Made by a program: the position numbers and the translations under genes
Part shown: one piece after another, positions 36,490-48,549 of the stretch
How the letters are laid out: each line of letters starts with the position of its first letter
Position numbering within the stretch: the stretch's first letter is position 1
Origin: Aspidiotus rigidus
Lineage: Eukaryota > Arthropoda > Insecta > Hemiptera > Diaspididae
Length of the DNA: 64,000 nt
Direction: 5' to 3'
NCBI GenBank assembly: GCA_035079385.1
Contig: JAVHKY010000001.1
Span: 1,211,001-1,275,000, forward strand
Notes under the pieces: generated by a model
Database searches by the model: none
Told to the model about the DNA's origin: nothing
Seen by the model: the letters and a program-made list of their open reading frames with translations, nothing else

Positions 36490-36870
36490 TCCCGATAATA
36501 TTGTAATTTGACTCGAAAGCCGGAATTGTTCCAAGTCCTCCTCCTATTACACATTATGACTCGAAAGTTGAAATTTTTCCAAGTTCCTTTCCTATCATAT
36601 AATATGGCTCAAATTTTTCAAGTCCCGCTGCTGTCATAGGTATATTATGGATCAGAAGTGGTAATTCTTTCAAGTCCTCTGCCGCCACAATAGGAAGGCT
36701 CGAAAGTCGAAATTTCAAGTTTCTTTCCTATAATATATTAATGACTCAAGAGTCGAAATTTTTTCGAGTCCAAATCCTTTATCAACATAGGTCAGTTTTC
36801 ACGTGACAGCGCACGGCAAATTTTTCGAAATTATCCTCCCACAGAACAGGTTCCCAGTTGAAATGCTAAG
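36490..36870 (-). repeat. Diverged composite repeat units next to the pogo-like element
   Basis: About five strongly diverged units of the type GACTCGAAAGTCGAAATTTTTCCAAGTCC, interrupted and irregular, then CACAGAACAGGTTCCCAG at 36841. The unit is the reverse orientation of the 58100-59255 array. Confidence 0.65.
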
Positions 36871-36888
36871 ATATTAAAAAACGAATTA

Positions 36889-37796
36889 CAGTGGATGCCG
36901 ACTATAACAAGATTTAAGGGCCTGATACTTTTTCTCGCTTTACCCGGAAGCTCGCAAGAGACGCACCCCGGTTATAACAAGATTCTCGTTATGTCCGGAT
37001 ATACCGAGAAGCTCGCTACATACGAAAATAGAGAAAAACTTACACAAATGCAGCAGAGAAAAACAAACGAGGGAGTTTGTTCATATTTATTTCGACTGTT
37101 TCCGGAGCGCCAGCGTTGTCTCTATGCCTCTACTCACGTAAAACGTGAACATTCTCAGGTCTGGAAAATGAATGTCCAGTTGCCAGAAGATGGACTGCAA
37201 ATTATAATTATAAGATCCACTCGCGAGTAATCAATGAATAGAAAGAACTCTTGTAGCTGCGTTCAAATGCTATTCGGGCAATCTGTTCACAAGTGAAAAG
37301 ATGGAAAAACTTGTCAAAATAAAATGGCCCACCAATGAAATTCACCGTTGCTATTGTAGCTCAAATGTTACAAGTCGACTGTTGATACTTGATGGTGCAT
37401 CTGAAGCTTTCAAACTGTCTCCCCCCAGACAAGTTTTTGATAGAGGTAAAGGAGGAATACTGATGGATGCGAAAAGACGTTTGAAAGAAGGAGAGGGAAA
37501 AAAATTCGAATCTTGGAGAAGGAGATAAGTTTCCCCCGCGAGGCCAAAACAGACTAACCGGTGTTTCCAACATCCCATTCAAGGGTAACCAATCTTCGTA
37601 TGATAAGAGATGGAACACTTTTGCGAGAATGTACGCCCTAATTGATAAGGAAAAGCTCGTAAAGACCGGCATCACTCCTTGTAGTAACCGGTGTAATTTA
37701 CATAGCCTACATGGGTGAAGTGCAAGAGACCACGGATTCTGCTCGCAATACCCGAAATCTCGTTTCAACCGGCCTCGTTATAGTCGGCATCGACTG
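36889..37796. mobile_element. pogo-like 908-bp DNA element with TA duplication
   Basis: CAGTGGATGCCGACTATAAC at the left end pairs with CAGTCGATGCCGACTATAAC read inward from the right end. Both are immediately flanked by TA (36887-36888 and 37797-37798). This end sequence and the TA duplication are typical of the pogo/Tigger branch of Tc1/mariner. Plus-strand frames inside (36895-37230 and 37301-37528) are short; one contains RLLILDGAS, faintly like the LLxxDN catalytic strand of pogo transposases. The element is not coding-competent. Confidence 0.85.
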
Positions 37797-37799
37797 TAG

Positions 37800-39640
37800 T
37801 TCATTCTTCTGCTCGCATGGAAGTCTCAGGAAAAAATGGCAAATTTTATATACTGTATACAACAGGCAAAAACTCAAATCCGAGGATGAAAATTCGCTTT
37901 TCAATATTCAAATTCAGAAATCTTGAGGCCACAAACAGAAGGTTGGTCCGTTCGGACGACACACAGATGCATACAACAAACAGAAATTTTTTTCAACAAA
38001 TCATAACAAAGAAATAAAATTTCATTATTCTTATTCAAATTTGACTTGGCGCCTATTTCTTAATTTTAATGAATAAGCTTTAGATCATCAACCATTCTGA
38101 TGGTTTTTCTCGATAGAGCGGGAACAGAGATAGGTAGGTACCTAATAGACAAAACTAGTGAATCTTCGATTTTTCTCTATGACTTTATCTTTCGTTTGAA
38201 GATCATCTCTCCCTTGAGGAAGTATCAATCTACGCTCACCACGCCCAAACAGTGATCTTCAGGCGATAAATTCCTCATTCAATTCGATAGAAAAAAGGTT
38301 GCCCGCAAAAGGAAAAACATTACTGATAAATTAAGCTCGCAGTTTTTCCTCCTAAATAATATTTTGATATCACGTATAAAACGAAAGTTCGTTCGTAAAC
38401 TTTGATGATTCTTATTTTTTCTTACTATATATCATTTCTTTACAGCGTGCATGTTCGAATCTTAACTACCTTACAATTTATCTACACATGGCAGTACAGT
38501 ATACTTAGACGGAAATATTTGAGGACTACCCAGTAATTCAAGTTCCTATAGACTTAATTCGTTCAAAATCACCATCAACATTTTTTCGACCCTCTACTCC
38601 TTCCGTTTTCGAGAGATGATGTGTGACGAAGATACACTAAATATTCAAATACAACTTGAAACTACGAGAAGTTACCATGTTTTTATACTTCCCCCATCTT
38701 AGTACACCCTCGTATTTCTTTTGAGAAGAGCGGAAAATATCCTAAATGCCTCATAAATACGAAAAGTCGAAACGACTTGGACGTGTTTTTATTGCTTTTA
38801 CTTTTTGCATCGCGGAGCTATAACCGTGTATTTCTTTTTCCACCATTCGTAGCAGAATTGGTGATCTAACGAATTATTTTTGGGATGAATGTACTGGTCG
38901 ATGCTCATTTAAGTTGATTATTAGAGCCGAACTGCAATCGGTCTTTCTCTATTTGAGAGACGATCACAATTATTTTGAATAGTTTCGAACTGCAAGTCTT
39001 CTTTTCTGTCCCCCTCCTTTTTTTTATACATAAATAGGTGTTCAGCTTCAGAAAAAAAATATTTCTGCGATTGAAATCTGCAATAGTCCTGGTGAATTAC
39101 GCCATGCCAGCAGAAATTTTATTGCAGAGAAAGGTCACCACCTCACTGGTGAAGCGCTTCCTAGGGGGCTAAAAACTTCCATTTATTTCGTATTCTCAGT
39201 GGTTGAAAGTGTATCAGTTAAAAAACCAATTCCTCGTGAAATTTTTTACAAGAACAGTGAAGTACTATCGAAATGTGCAGCCGTCATAGTCTATGTGCTA
39301 CAAGATTGCAAATCTCAGTTGCGAGTTGTTCACTATCTATCACGCTATTGCAATGCGCAGGATATTTTACATTCTTTCACATATTTAATCTCAAAATTTG
39401 AAATCGTATCTTTAATATAAGTTGGCATATATACCCCTTGGAATGGTTTGATGAGGTTGACAACCAGTAATTGGAATCAGAGTATTATCGTTACTTTGTA
39501 GATGAAGGAAATCTGTTTGGTTCCTTCAACAGACAGACGTTTGGCAGCCTTTTCAATACATATTGCATTATGTAAATAAACATTTCGGTCTATTGGTCGC
39601 TATCACTTTCGACGGATATGGAAAACCTCGTCTCGAGTGT
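37800..39640. other. No gene recognised
   Basis: AT-rich DNA. The palindrome TAGGTAGGTACCTA lies at about 38132. The frame at 39199-39420 might be a decayed upstream part of the pseudogene that follows, but no motif proves it. Confidence 0.45.
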
Positions 39641-39649
39641 TCAGAGAGA

Positions 39650-40330
39650 CTTCCCGTTTAACTGCAATTCGACCAGATTTTGTGGTCGATGAAGATACGC
39701 CGGTTACCACGAAAGAGCAGCTTTTCCTAGAACAACGCTAAATTTGTTGAACTTCTCCAAGTGCACTTCCAGAACAATGGTGCAAATATGCCCTCCTAGC
39801 TATACAAAATGATGCAGATATTGTACTCGTAAAAGAAGCTTTTCAACCTCAACATCACACGGCTGTAGTTAAGAAAGATGTTGACTTTTTCTTCTCTATT
39901 ACAGGATTGACGTGAGATGATGGAAAACCAATACAATTTTTATCAAACCTAGTTCAAGTATAGCCAATCAGAGGATTTTTTCGTGACAGGAAGATGAAAT
40001 TTCAAGGCAACTGCTTTTTTTCTTCATACTTTCATTGGGTGTGACACAATATCTGCGCTGTATCGATAGGGAGAAAAGGTATTACGGGAGACTCTTAGCT
40101 CGTCCCAGGACTGAGGATTCGATTGTCCAATACGATTGTGAGTCAATAAAAATGTTGTACAAATTTAGGAGAGTCAAGGAGGATGAATCTTTGATACATA
40201 CAATTTCGTGCATTTGGCGGAGAGAACAAAATTTATTTACGATCATTACCGTTCACGGAGGAAGACGCAGAAATGGCTAAGTCAGGAGATGAATACCAGG
40301 AGGTGGGTTTGGAATATTGCCTACATTATC
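39650..40330 (+). pseudogene. Relic of FLHA..GCDTTS transposon-associated gene
   Basis: Plus-strand frames contain RPDFVVDEDTPVTTKEQLF (about 39670-39730), IQNDADIVLVKEAFQP (39802 on), VVKKDVDFFFSITGLT, and LHTFIGCDTISALYR (40022-40066), the last followed by a stop and GEKVL. The paired acidic strings (DAD...L, then V-x3-D-x-D) and the H-x-F-x-GCDT-x-SAL box are hallmarks of a large, unnamed, repetitive animal protein family that looks transposon-borne. A PIN-nuclease-like fold has been my reading of its acidic motifs, which is inference. At least one frameshift and two stops are needed, so it is dead. The matching Cys-rich end is seen separately at 14348-14551. Confidence 0.6.
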
Positions 40331-40499
40331 CAAGAAATTGCCTAAATATATGGATCGCATCCAAACATTGGTTGTACTTTGAATTCTAAAAAATTAGTGC
40401 TGTACTTGAATCTTTTCTTTTGGCGAGAAACCCGCTACCTTTTCTGTTGAGGGAAACGTCCACGAGCGTTAGTATGTCCGACTTTGATGACCCCACGAA

Positions 40500-40600
40500 C
40501 CTAAGTTAGGTTAGAGTGCGGGACTTGGAAAGATGTTGACTGACGAGCTATATGATGATGGGAGGGGGACTTGATAAAATTTCGACCATTTTCTGGAATA
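40500..40600 (+). repeat. Two 45-bp units next to the foldback
   Basis: GGGACTTGGAAAGATGTTG, ACGAGCTATATGATGATGG and GGGGGACTTGATAAAATTTCG form about two diverged units outside the left end of the foldback element. Similar units lie outside its right end at 43480-43560, so the foldback may have inserted into an older array. Confidence 0.65.
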
Positions 40601-41339
40601 TGTATATGTATAGGGTGCGCCAAAATGATGTTAACAGTTGAATGGGTTTTCGGACTAAATTTGTTCTAGCACATATAAACGCAAAACGTTACATGTGAAC
40701 TTCAAATGTACAAAACTCGTATCTCAATTTTATCTTTAATTTGCGCTTAATACGAAGTATCTACGACTTTTCCGAGCTCAGTTATGGACCCAAATGCGCC
40801 GAAATTTTTGGTGGGGGTTCCTAGAGTTGTTAATTATTGAAAGAATGGCGAATCTTCGAAATTTCTCATAATTCTGGGGTAAAATTTAGCGCTGAGTGTG
40901 AAAAAATTACTGAAATGACCCTACGAAGCAACAAGATGGATGTACGGGCCCGAAAAGGGTCAAAAATACTCTAAAATGAAAAATTGCTCAAACTTTGTAT
41001 TTTTTACTCAACTCTTTGGTGAAATTTAGCGCAGAGTCTAAAAAAACAACTAGTTAAAATACCGGTACTCTACAAAGCACCCAAGCGGGTGATTCAGCCC
41101 AAAATGGGTCAGAAATTCCCCACAACGAAAAATCGCTCAAACTTTGTATTTTACTCAATTCTCTAGTAAAATTTAGCGTCGAGTCCAAAGAAAGTGGTTA
41201 ACATACTTACTCTGCTAAAGAACCAAATGGATGAATGGGGCCAGAAGGAGTCTAAATTAGCGCATTTTCAGAAAAATATTGAAATAATGAGACTAAAGAA
41301 GTCTCTCTCCGTCGAGGAGACGATAGATAAAATACAGTA

Positions 41340-41905
41340 CAAAATTACTCCCCCCTCCTATCATATATAGCTCGAGAGTCGAAATTTTTCCAAGTTTTTT
41401 GCTGGACGGCGGACGGCGCACGGCAAATTTCTCAAGAAGCCCCCCATAAAACAGGTTCCTTGTTGAAATTTCGACTCTCGAGCCATATACAATAGGAGGG
41501 GGACTTGGAAAAATTTCGACTCTCGAGCCATATATGATAGGAGGGGGACTAAGAAAAATTTCGACTCTTGGGCCATATATGATAGGAGGGGGACTTGGAA
41601 AAATTTCGACTCTTAAGCTATGTATGATAGAAGGGAACTAAGAAAAATTTCGACTCTCGAGCCATATATGATAGGAGGGGGACTAGGAAAAATTTCGACT
41701 CTCGAGCCACATATGATAGGAGGGGGACTTAGAAAAATTTCGACTCTTAAGCTATGTATGATAGAAGGGAACTAAGAAGAATTTCGACTCTCGAGCCATA
41801 TATGATAGGAGGGGGACTAGGAAAAATTTCGACTCTCGAGCCACATATGATAGGAGGGGGACTTAGCAAAATTTAGACTCTCAAACTATATTATATGTAC
41901 CAGGC
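41340..41905 (+). repeat. 45-bp array in the foldback centre, forward
   Basis: After one reverse unit and a CATAAAACAGGTTCCTTG module, about ten forward units of TTTCGACTCTCGAGCCATAT plus ATGATAGGAGGGGGACTTGG follow. Units alternate between GAGCCATATATG and AAGCTATGTATG types; the block 41618-41720 is repeated at 41738-41830, pointing to local duplication of two- or three-unit blocks. Confidence 0.85.
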
Positions 41906-42039
41906 TCATAGTAGGTCTAGGCCTTCTTTAGACTAGCTTTATCTAGGTCTAGGCTTCATTGAATTTTCAATACCAAATCCCATTTGACTCATAAAACAGG
42001 TTCCCTGCGTTCCTCATTCAACTTCGTTAAGGAAGCCGT

Positions 42040-42415
42040 CGTTTTTTTCTAAGTCCCCCTATCATATATAGCACGAGAGTCTAAATTTTTCCAAGTTCCC
42101 CTCCTATCAGATGTAGCTCGAGAGTCGACATTTTTTCTACGTCCCCCTCCTATCATATATTTATAGCTCGAGAGTCGAAATTTTTCCAAGTCCCCCTCCT
42201 AAGAGAGTAGAAGTTTTTTCAAGTCCCCCTCCCATCACATATAGCTCGAGAGTCGAAATTTTTCCAAGTCCCCCTCCTAAGAGAGTAGAAGTTTTTTCAA
42301 GTCGCCCTCCCATCACATATAGCTCGAGAGTCGAAATTTTTCCAAGTTTTTTGCTGGATGGCGGGCGGCGCACGGCAAATTTCTCAAAAAGCCCCCCATA
42401 AAACAGGTTCCCTGT
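42040..42415 (-). repeat. 45-bp array in the foldback centre, reverse
   Basis: About six reverse-oriented units (CCCCCTCCTATCATATATAG, CTCGAGAGTCGAAATTTTTC). Between some units an extra short piece AAGAGAGTAGAAGTTTTTTC is inserted, giving a longer composite period at 42178-42335. The array ends in TTTTTTGCTGGATGGCGGGC, GGCAAATTTCTCAAAAAGCC and CATAAAACAGGTTCCCTG, the same terminator as at 41396-41460. Confidence 0.85.
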
Positions 42416-42452
42416 TAAACGAAAAAGAATGCTTCACGGGTGAGCCTTCCGA

Positions 42453-42622
42453 GCCCCGCTTACAATCGATACCGGCAAAAGCAGGAGAGTAGCTCGTTGT
42501 TTCAGGCGGTGAAAGGAGTCTCCACGAGAAGATCATCCTCTGTTATGATCTCGCGGTGAGAGATGGGATAGCCCCGCTTACAATCAAAGCGAGCAAAAGC
42601 ATGAGAGTAGCTCGTTGTTTCA
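42453..42622 (+). repeat. Two 52-bp direct repeats
   Basis: GCCCCGCTTACAATC...AGAGTAGCTCGTTGTTTCA spans 42453-42504 and again 42571-42622, differing at about 7 positions. They are 118 bases apart and lie just right of the reverse array. I found no further copy in the window. Confidence 0.8.
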
Positions 42623-43449
42623 AATGATTTCAAACTAAGTGCCAATTTTTACTGTGAAATTGAGAAAAATTCCTAAGCTCACGGAATTTCCCATCTTGTA
42701 GCAATTTTGAACTTCCTTACGCCCATTCGCTCACTTCGTAGCCGTATAGGGTCATTTCGAGATTTTTTTCGGATTTAATGATAAATTTTACAGAGAAACA
42801 GAGAAAAGTTTCTAAGTTTACGAAATTTCTCATCTTGGGACAATTTGTAACCTCCTCAGGTACATGCACTCGTTTTTGAACTTTCTAGCGTCATTTCGAC
42901 ATTGTTTCTCGATTTGCGCTATTTTTGACCCTCTGCGCCTCGCCACCCTTTTGGCTGCTATGCAAAGTATGTTAACCATTATTTTTGGACCCGGCACCTA
43001 ATTTCACTGGGGAATTGAATAAAAAATACAAAGTTTGAGCTATTTTCGTCTTGGGGAATTTTTTACTCTTTTTAGGCCCATTCACCCATTTTGGTGCTTT
43101 GTAGAATTTTGTAACGATTTTTTTCGTTTTTTTCGTCGAATTTCCTTGGAGTCACAATAATTTATCTCTTAAAATGTTTGAAATGCACTTCAATACTGTA
43201 AAATTAATCATTTTTAAACACTATTTTCGGAACCTTGGCAAAAATTATGGTCAATTTTCGGCACATTTTAGTCCATAACTTGGCCCGGAAAAGTCGTAGA
43301 GATTTTTTATTTGGATCAGATTAAAGATAAAATTGAGAAACAAGTTTCGTACATTTGAAATTTACATGTACAACGTTTTGCGTTTTTGCGCTAGAAAAAA
43401 TTTAGTCCGAAATCTCATTTAACTGTCACCATAATTTTGGCACACCTGC

Positions 43450-45480
43450 ATATAATCGCACATGCGGTAGGAGGAGGGACCAGGGGAACTTGGAAAATTT
43501 CAACTCTCAAGCTATATATGATGATGGGAGGGGTGCTTGGGAAATTTCGTCCCTCACACTATACGTCGGTGATTCTCCAGTAAGTGCGAATTTAGAACTT
43601 TCGATTTTCCAAATTTTTAAACCATAGTTTTGTGCAATTTTTTTCTTTACTCATTCTTTACTCTACCACATGTAGATTTTCATACTTAGTCATTCATTTT
43701 CAACCTCCAATGTTCAGTTAAATTGTTTTGAAATTTTCGCCCGACACGGTAATGAAAATTTAGTGATGTAATTCCGAAAAAAAAAAACAGTAAATCAACC
43801 TTCTATGCAAAACGGACTTGTTAAACATCAATAATCTACTCGTGAATCTACAAGAGAGTAGAAGAAATGGGGGGAGGGGTAGTTGTATGAAAATCAAATG
43901 AAAATTATGATTACCGCGTTCTAAATCTCATTACCGTGTCAAACAAGAATTAGTTCATCTACACTTTAGCAAAATTGCTTTTAAATAAGTAGGTATATTG
44001 AAATTAGAAAACTAATTATAAGCATTGCATCTTTTCGTCAATCTGAAAATACCGAAACTTGGTCTAGAAGTAAGCAGCTTACATCTGCTGCAATTCAGCA
44101 TCAATCTCGTATCGTGAAACTGCGACTATTACCATGTAGGTAAACTGCTTTACCTACCTATTTATTTAGAGACTGGTTACCCAGTGGTCATTCATATTAT
44201 ACTTTTTTACACTGTTGTAAGGACTCCGCACTTCAAGGAATAAATTAGTCCCCTACCGACTTGATTCTTTTGTTATCTAACTACATAGGTAATGCATATA
44301 AATCAAACGTGTTTCTGCAGATCTAAAACGAATACGGTATTTTTAACTAGAGAAAGAAAACTTATCTTTTGTAGGTACCGGTGGTACTATACGATCTTGC
44401 ATACCGTATTCCACGCTTATTTCGCCTACCCTTATCCAGAGTATTTCTTAGAGTTTTTTTTTTCAAATGTTACGCAGAAAGATGTAAAGTTTTAGATTGT
44501 TCCCCGTAGAAATCTTGGACAGAATGAAGATTTTTTTCTCTCGACTGTATCATTCAATTGTATCCATCATTCCGATGAAAATATGAATGAAATTACAAAA
44601 AGCGTATAAAATTTTGTTACATCGTGTTTTACTCGCGGTAAAAAACTCAACCATCGCGTATGTAGGGTTATATTATTGTTCGAGTTATTCTCAATTATTA
44701 TTTACCCCTCTGCATACATGCGACTCGCTGTATTTTACTGCAGTGGAAGATAACACTCTATACGTATATATATTTTGCGAGATGATGCCCGTTTTCTCGT
44801 GTATTTGAAATTAATTGGCAAACTTCTGAAGGCAGCATGCGCACTTTAAGAAGAGAAAGAGAAATGGAGAAACACATCGGGAGCATCCTTCGTACATTCG
44901 TTTACAATGTATCCTCTAATAACGGGAACTCTTTTCAAACTTTGAAAATTTACCTCGTTGACTAAGTAACTCTTTCAAAAGTATTTTCTGCTACTGATGT
45001 TATACTAATAATACCAACTACTATAAATCAGTCAGCGAATATTATAATAGTAAATCTCCTTTATTGTTATTTTATAGAAAGGAACTTTTCAAAAACTATA
45101 TCATTAAACTCGACTTCCTCTAGTTCCTACAATGAACGTCGTACATCGAAGTTTTAAAATAACTCTCTTAAGTGCCGTTCGTAATAAGCCTTCTGCATTC
45201 TTCGCATGGATGTCCAAATGTCTCAACGATACTTATACACAAATTCATGCGGGAAAGCTGAACAACTTTGGAGTGTCAGTATTTCAGACTGATATTTTGA
45301 GTTAGGGGACGACCGTAGAGTACGAGTATAGTCATGAATTTTATTCAACTTCGATTTACTCAAAAGTGTGTCTATATTTTTATAATTGTCTAAGTCTAAA
45401 AATTCCATTTTACGCACCTATTGTAAGAATTTCAACCAAAAGTACCTCTGCTTAAAATCAGAGCAATGTGAAAAGAAATA
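43450..45480. other. Repeat scraps, then no gene recognised
   Basis: 43480-43560 holds two diverged 45-bp units. The rest is AT-rich with no family match; the short plus frames at 44292-44495 and 44587-44808 look random. Confidence 0.5.
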
Positions 45481-45487
45481 CACGACA

Positions 45488-45540
45488 GGGCCGGATTTAG
45501 GGGGGCAAGGGGCCCCAGGCCTCGGGCTCCCAAATTTTTA
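45488..45540. mobile_element. Single end of a probable hAT-like repeat
   Basis: CAGGGCCGGATTTAGGGGGG followed by CAAGGGGCCCCAGGCC is typical of the terminal sequence of abundant hAT-type repeats in insect genomes. I could not find the matching inverted end nearby, so either the element is truncated or this is a chance GC-rich tract. Confidence 0.4.
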
Positions 45541-45549
45541 TTAATTCAT

Positions 45550-46250
45550 GTCCTTGAAACATCGTACGGGCGAGGGCGAAGCTCGAGACGTTGAAAAAAA
45601 TTGGAAGCCCTTACAAACCTGAGCCTCGAGTATTGAAGCTTCTAAATTCGGTCCTGTGTCTACGTATGGATAGGCGATAGGAATCACTTGACTCTTTTGC
45701 CAAAAAATAAAATGTCGTCTAGGGTAATATCCTAGAAATACCTGGGGGGGGGGGGGAATTAAATATTTCAGTGTTTGTTGAATTTTCAAAGGTGTTTATA
45801 GGTATAAAATCCATCCCTTTGGTCTCGGTCTGTCTTTTTTTGTGAATTTTTTCTTCTCATTCACACTTAAATCACGTTTTTTAACCGATACTCAAACATT
45901 TTCCTTCCAGTCCCATGGATAGTTAGTAATATTACTAAAAAAAACCCTGTCGAGTAAGTTAAATACACTCAAAATTTGTACTAAATGCTATTCACTCTAT
46001 ATTAGTGCAATTCTTCGGAGTCCCACGTCTACAAGGGTTGACAGCTAAAATTTTTTTTTCACATTATACTTATTTTATCCAACTACCCTTACTTTTAGTC
46101 TATCAACGAAATTCTCAAGTCCTATTGGCTCTCTTACACATATGAATAGCTCGGAAAATCTCAAGATCAAAATTCTTCGAATATCCTCTCTATAATAAGT
46201 GTTGCGATCTTGAAATCCTCTCATCAAGTCTGAATATTTATATCTTATGA
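45550..46250. other. No gene recognised
   Basis: AT-rich sequence with a 12-base G run at about 45743. Nothing else was found. Confidence 0.5.
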
Positions 46251-46251
46251 T

Positions 46252-46741
46252 TAGAGACCGGATTTTATGGCATGAATAATGAGAAATTTGACGCTAAAAA
46301 TCGAAAATTTGGCATTTTTTGGCACAAACAAAAAAAATACAAAAAATTGAAAAAAAAAAACAAAAAGAATGATTGAAGGGCATGCAAAACCAACTCAAGC
46401 AGTATTTTTGGGTTGTAACATGATAAATAAATGTTTTTCAAAATTCTCTTGAGTAAAATTGTAACGGCGATCGGTCATGAATTTATGACTTAGCCGATGG
46501 TAGTATGAGTATGAAGTATCACTTTTCTCTTTTCTCGTTGATATTACCATATAATTGAAGTTTAACCTCTTTTTTCTTTCTGTTTTTCTTCGGTATTTTT
46601 TTACTTCGGCGATTTCACCACTTTTTGGCATTTTTTGGCACAATAAAAATTTTTTCCAAGCTGAAACGTACTTGCATTTGGTTTTCATGCTTCCCGCCCT
46701 TCAGGAGATGATTTGACAAATGCCATCGAATCCGGTCTCTA
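46252..46741. mobile_element. 490-bp hAT-like MITE with 8-bp duplication
   Basis: TAGAGACCGGATTTTATGGC at the left pairs with TAGAGACCGGATTCGATGGC read inward from the right, 2 mismatches in about 21. The immediate flanks are CTTATGAT and TTTATGAT, a 7/8-matching 8-bp direct repeat as left by hAT transposases. Inside, TTTGGCATTTTTTGGCAC is present at the left and inverted or direct variants near the right. The minus-strand frame at 46395-46688 has no motif. Confidence 0.8.
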
Positions 46742-46749
46742 TTTATGAT

Positions 46750-48540
46750 TGATGAATTTCTATCCGTTTTGCTGTTTTCAGACCACAGTACAGCTTATTT
46801 TTTCGGGTACTGATGATCTAAGACTAATCGAAAAGATACGAAAATTTTTCTGCGTTGATGTTAAGAAAATTTCAACTACCATACTATAAGAGGAGAAGGA
46901 GCAATAAATTTTTTATTTTTGAGTGAGTTATCTACAGATTGTAAATATGACGGCCACTTTTCAATTCCTCCCCCGCCCCCGAAAAAAAATACTCGTAATT
47001 TTCTTAAAGAGATCGAAGAAGTTATTGAGTACAGATGGCAATCACTCCTAAGCGTATAAGATGGACTCACATGTAGCCCAAGATGATAATTTTTTTGTAT
47101 ACTAATTTAGGGTACACTCTATAATATTCTCTCCCATACACTGTATAATAATATACGAAACCCATCAAAGACAAACGTTAAGTACTGTTCTTCAAACTCG
47201 TCTGCGGTTGAAGACTGCTTCCCATTTTTCTCGCTGTGAGGGTGATTTCTGCGTTGAAAATTACAAAACAGACGTTCAGTCAAGGGGACCAGAGTAAAAA
47301 CAATCTTCGAACTGCGTGTATCTCTTCGGGCGATTTCAATCCGATGTATACGAAGAAAGATATTCCAGTTCTTGCTATTTGTAAAATGTAGATACGTTCT
47401 TTGTAGAGATCGAAATCCTCTTTATTTGGTACTGTTTTTCTTGAAGAGCGAATCGATGAAAATAAAAATGAAAATTGAATCATTATAAATGGGACGCATA
47501 AGAAAAAATTGTATTTTGCCGAAAAATCTCGAAATCATCGCACCAAAAATTTTAGTTCCCCAATAAAATTGAGAAATTTTATAGGCCTACTATAAATTAT
47601 GGAGATTTTGTTTGAAATTATTACATTTCGCTTCAATTTTGTTTGAAAAATGTACTGAGTTTTGGTCTAAGATTGAAGCAATATTTTTGTCGAGGTCTTC
47701 AAAAATTTGGATCTGCAACGATTATCACAATAGGCGGAGAGTCGCTCTATTCAATTCTGAAGTTACAAAAAGAACAAACAAGATACAATGAGCAAAAAAA
47801 GTGATAAACTCTCAACCTTCAGGTGATCAACCTCAGGCTTGGAGCTGAAAGAAACAAAGCAACGCAGCTAACAGCAGATTGATGATTCGAACTATAATTC
47901 CGCTAGTTTCGCTAGTGTATAACATACAGAATTTGCAACTTTGTACAGGATGGGTACCTGCAGGATTTATCATGCACCGCAGATGTGAAATCTATGAGCG
48001 TCGATGTATTGATCGTTCATATTCTATTAACAAAGTAATTTTGAAAAACATGTATTTTCTTTACCTTTTGTTCTTTTCAAATGCCAAATATTACCGAATT
48101 TCCAAATTTTAGCGACAAAAGCCATGCAATCCAGTCTCTAGTTAGGTATTTGTGAATTTTATTCAGACATTGCAATGATTTCAAGGAAACAATTTTGAAG
48201 ATTTATATTGTATTTACTACTTAGCTGTGTACCCACCCACCTATATGGTGACGTAGGTATCTATAATTCTCTAAATTAAGGAGAAAAAAATAAAATATTC
48301 AAAAACCATAATAACATGGAGAAAAATACAATTTTTGGCTAATATATTTTTCCTTGTTCTACTTCGACTAGATTTATTATCATAATTATATATATTATAG
48401 GTAGGTATCTTTTTGTTGTATTTCATTTGTAACCACCAACAGAAAGTAAACCTAGACTGTATGTTTCTTTTCCTGGGGAAGTATCCAAATGCATTGATTG
48501 AAAAAATAATAAAACGAAATACACCCCTGCCCTACTTGAA
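46750..48540. other. No gene recognised; orphan hAT end at 48121-48140
   Basis: GCCATGCAATCCAGTCTCTA at 48121-48140 matches the right end of the element at 46252-46741, so it is a second, truncated family member. The remaining sequence has no recognisable coding content. Confidence 0.5.
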
Positions 48541-48549
48541 TCAATAAAC

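Larger units (their letters stand above)
40613..43447. mobile_element. About 2.8-kb foldback element with long inverted arms
   Basis: The left arm starts GGGTGCGCCAAAATGATG. The right arm, read inward, starts CAGGTGTGCCAAAATTATGG. The arms stay alignable for 600 bases or more through landmarks such as TCGGACTAAATTT, ACGCAAAACGTT, CTCAATTTTATCTTTAAT and CTACGACTTTTCC. Within the arms a roughly 130-150-bp paragraph (GCTCAAACTTTGTATTTT, then AAATTTAGCG, then a GGGTCA word) is iterated two to three times. The centre (41340-42420) carries two 45-bp-unit arrays in opposite orientation. No transposase frame is visible. It could be a MITE-like or foldback-type element; the flanks are TA-rich. Confidence 0.75.

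Noticed and set aside
40501..40515. Telomere-like TTAGG words (CTAAGTTAGGTTAG)
   Set aside because: Only two imperfect copies; far from an insect telomeric (TTAGG)n array.
44167..48140. A 4-kb element between TAGAGACTGG at 44167 and the orphan end at 48140
   Set aside because: The ends agree for only about ten bases and the flanking 8-mers do not match, so no target duplication supports it.
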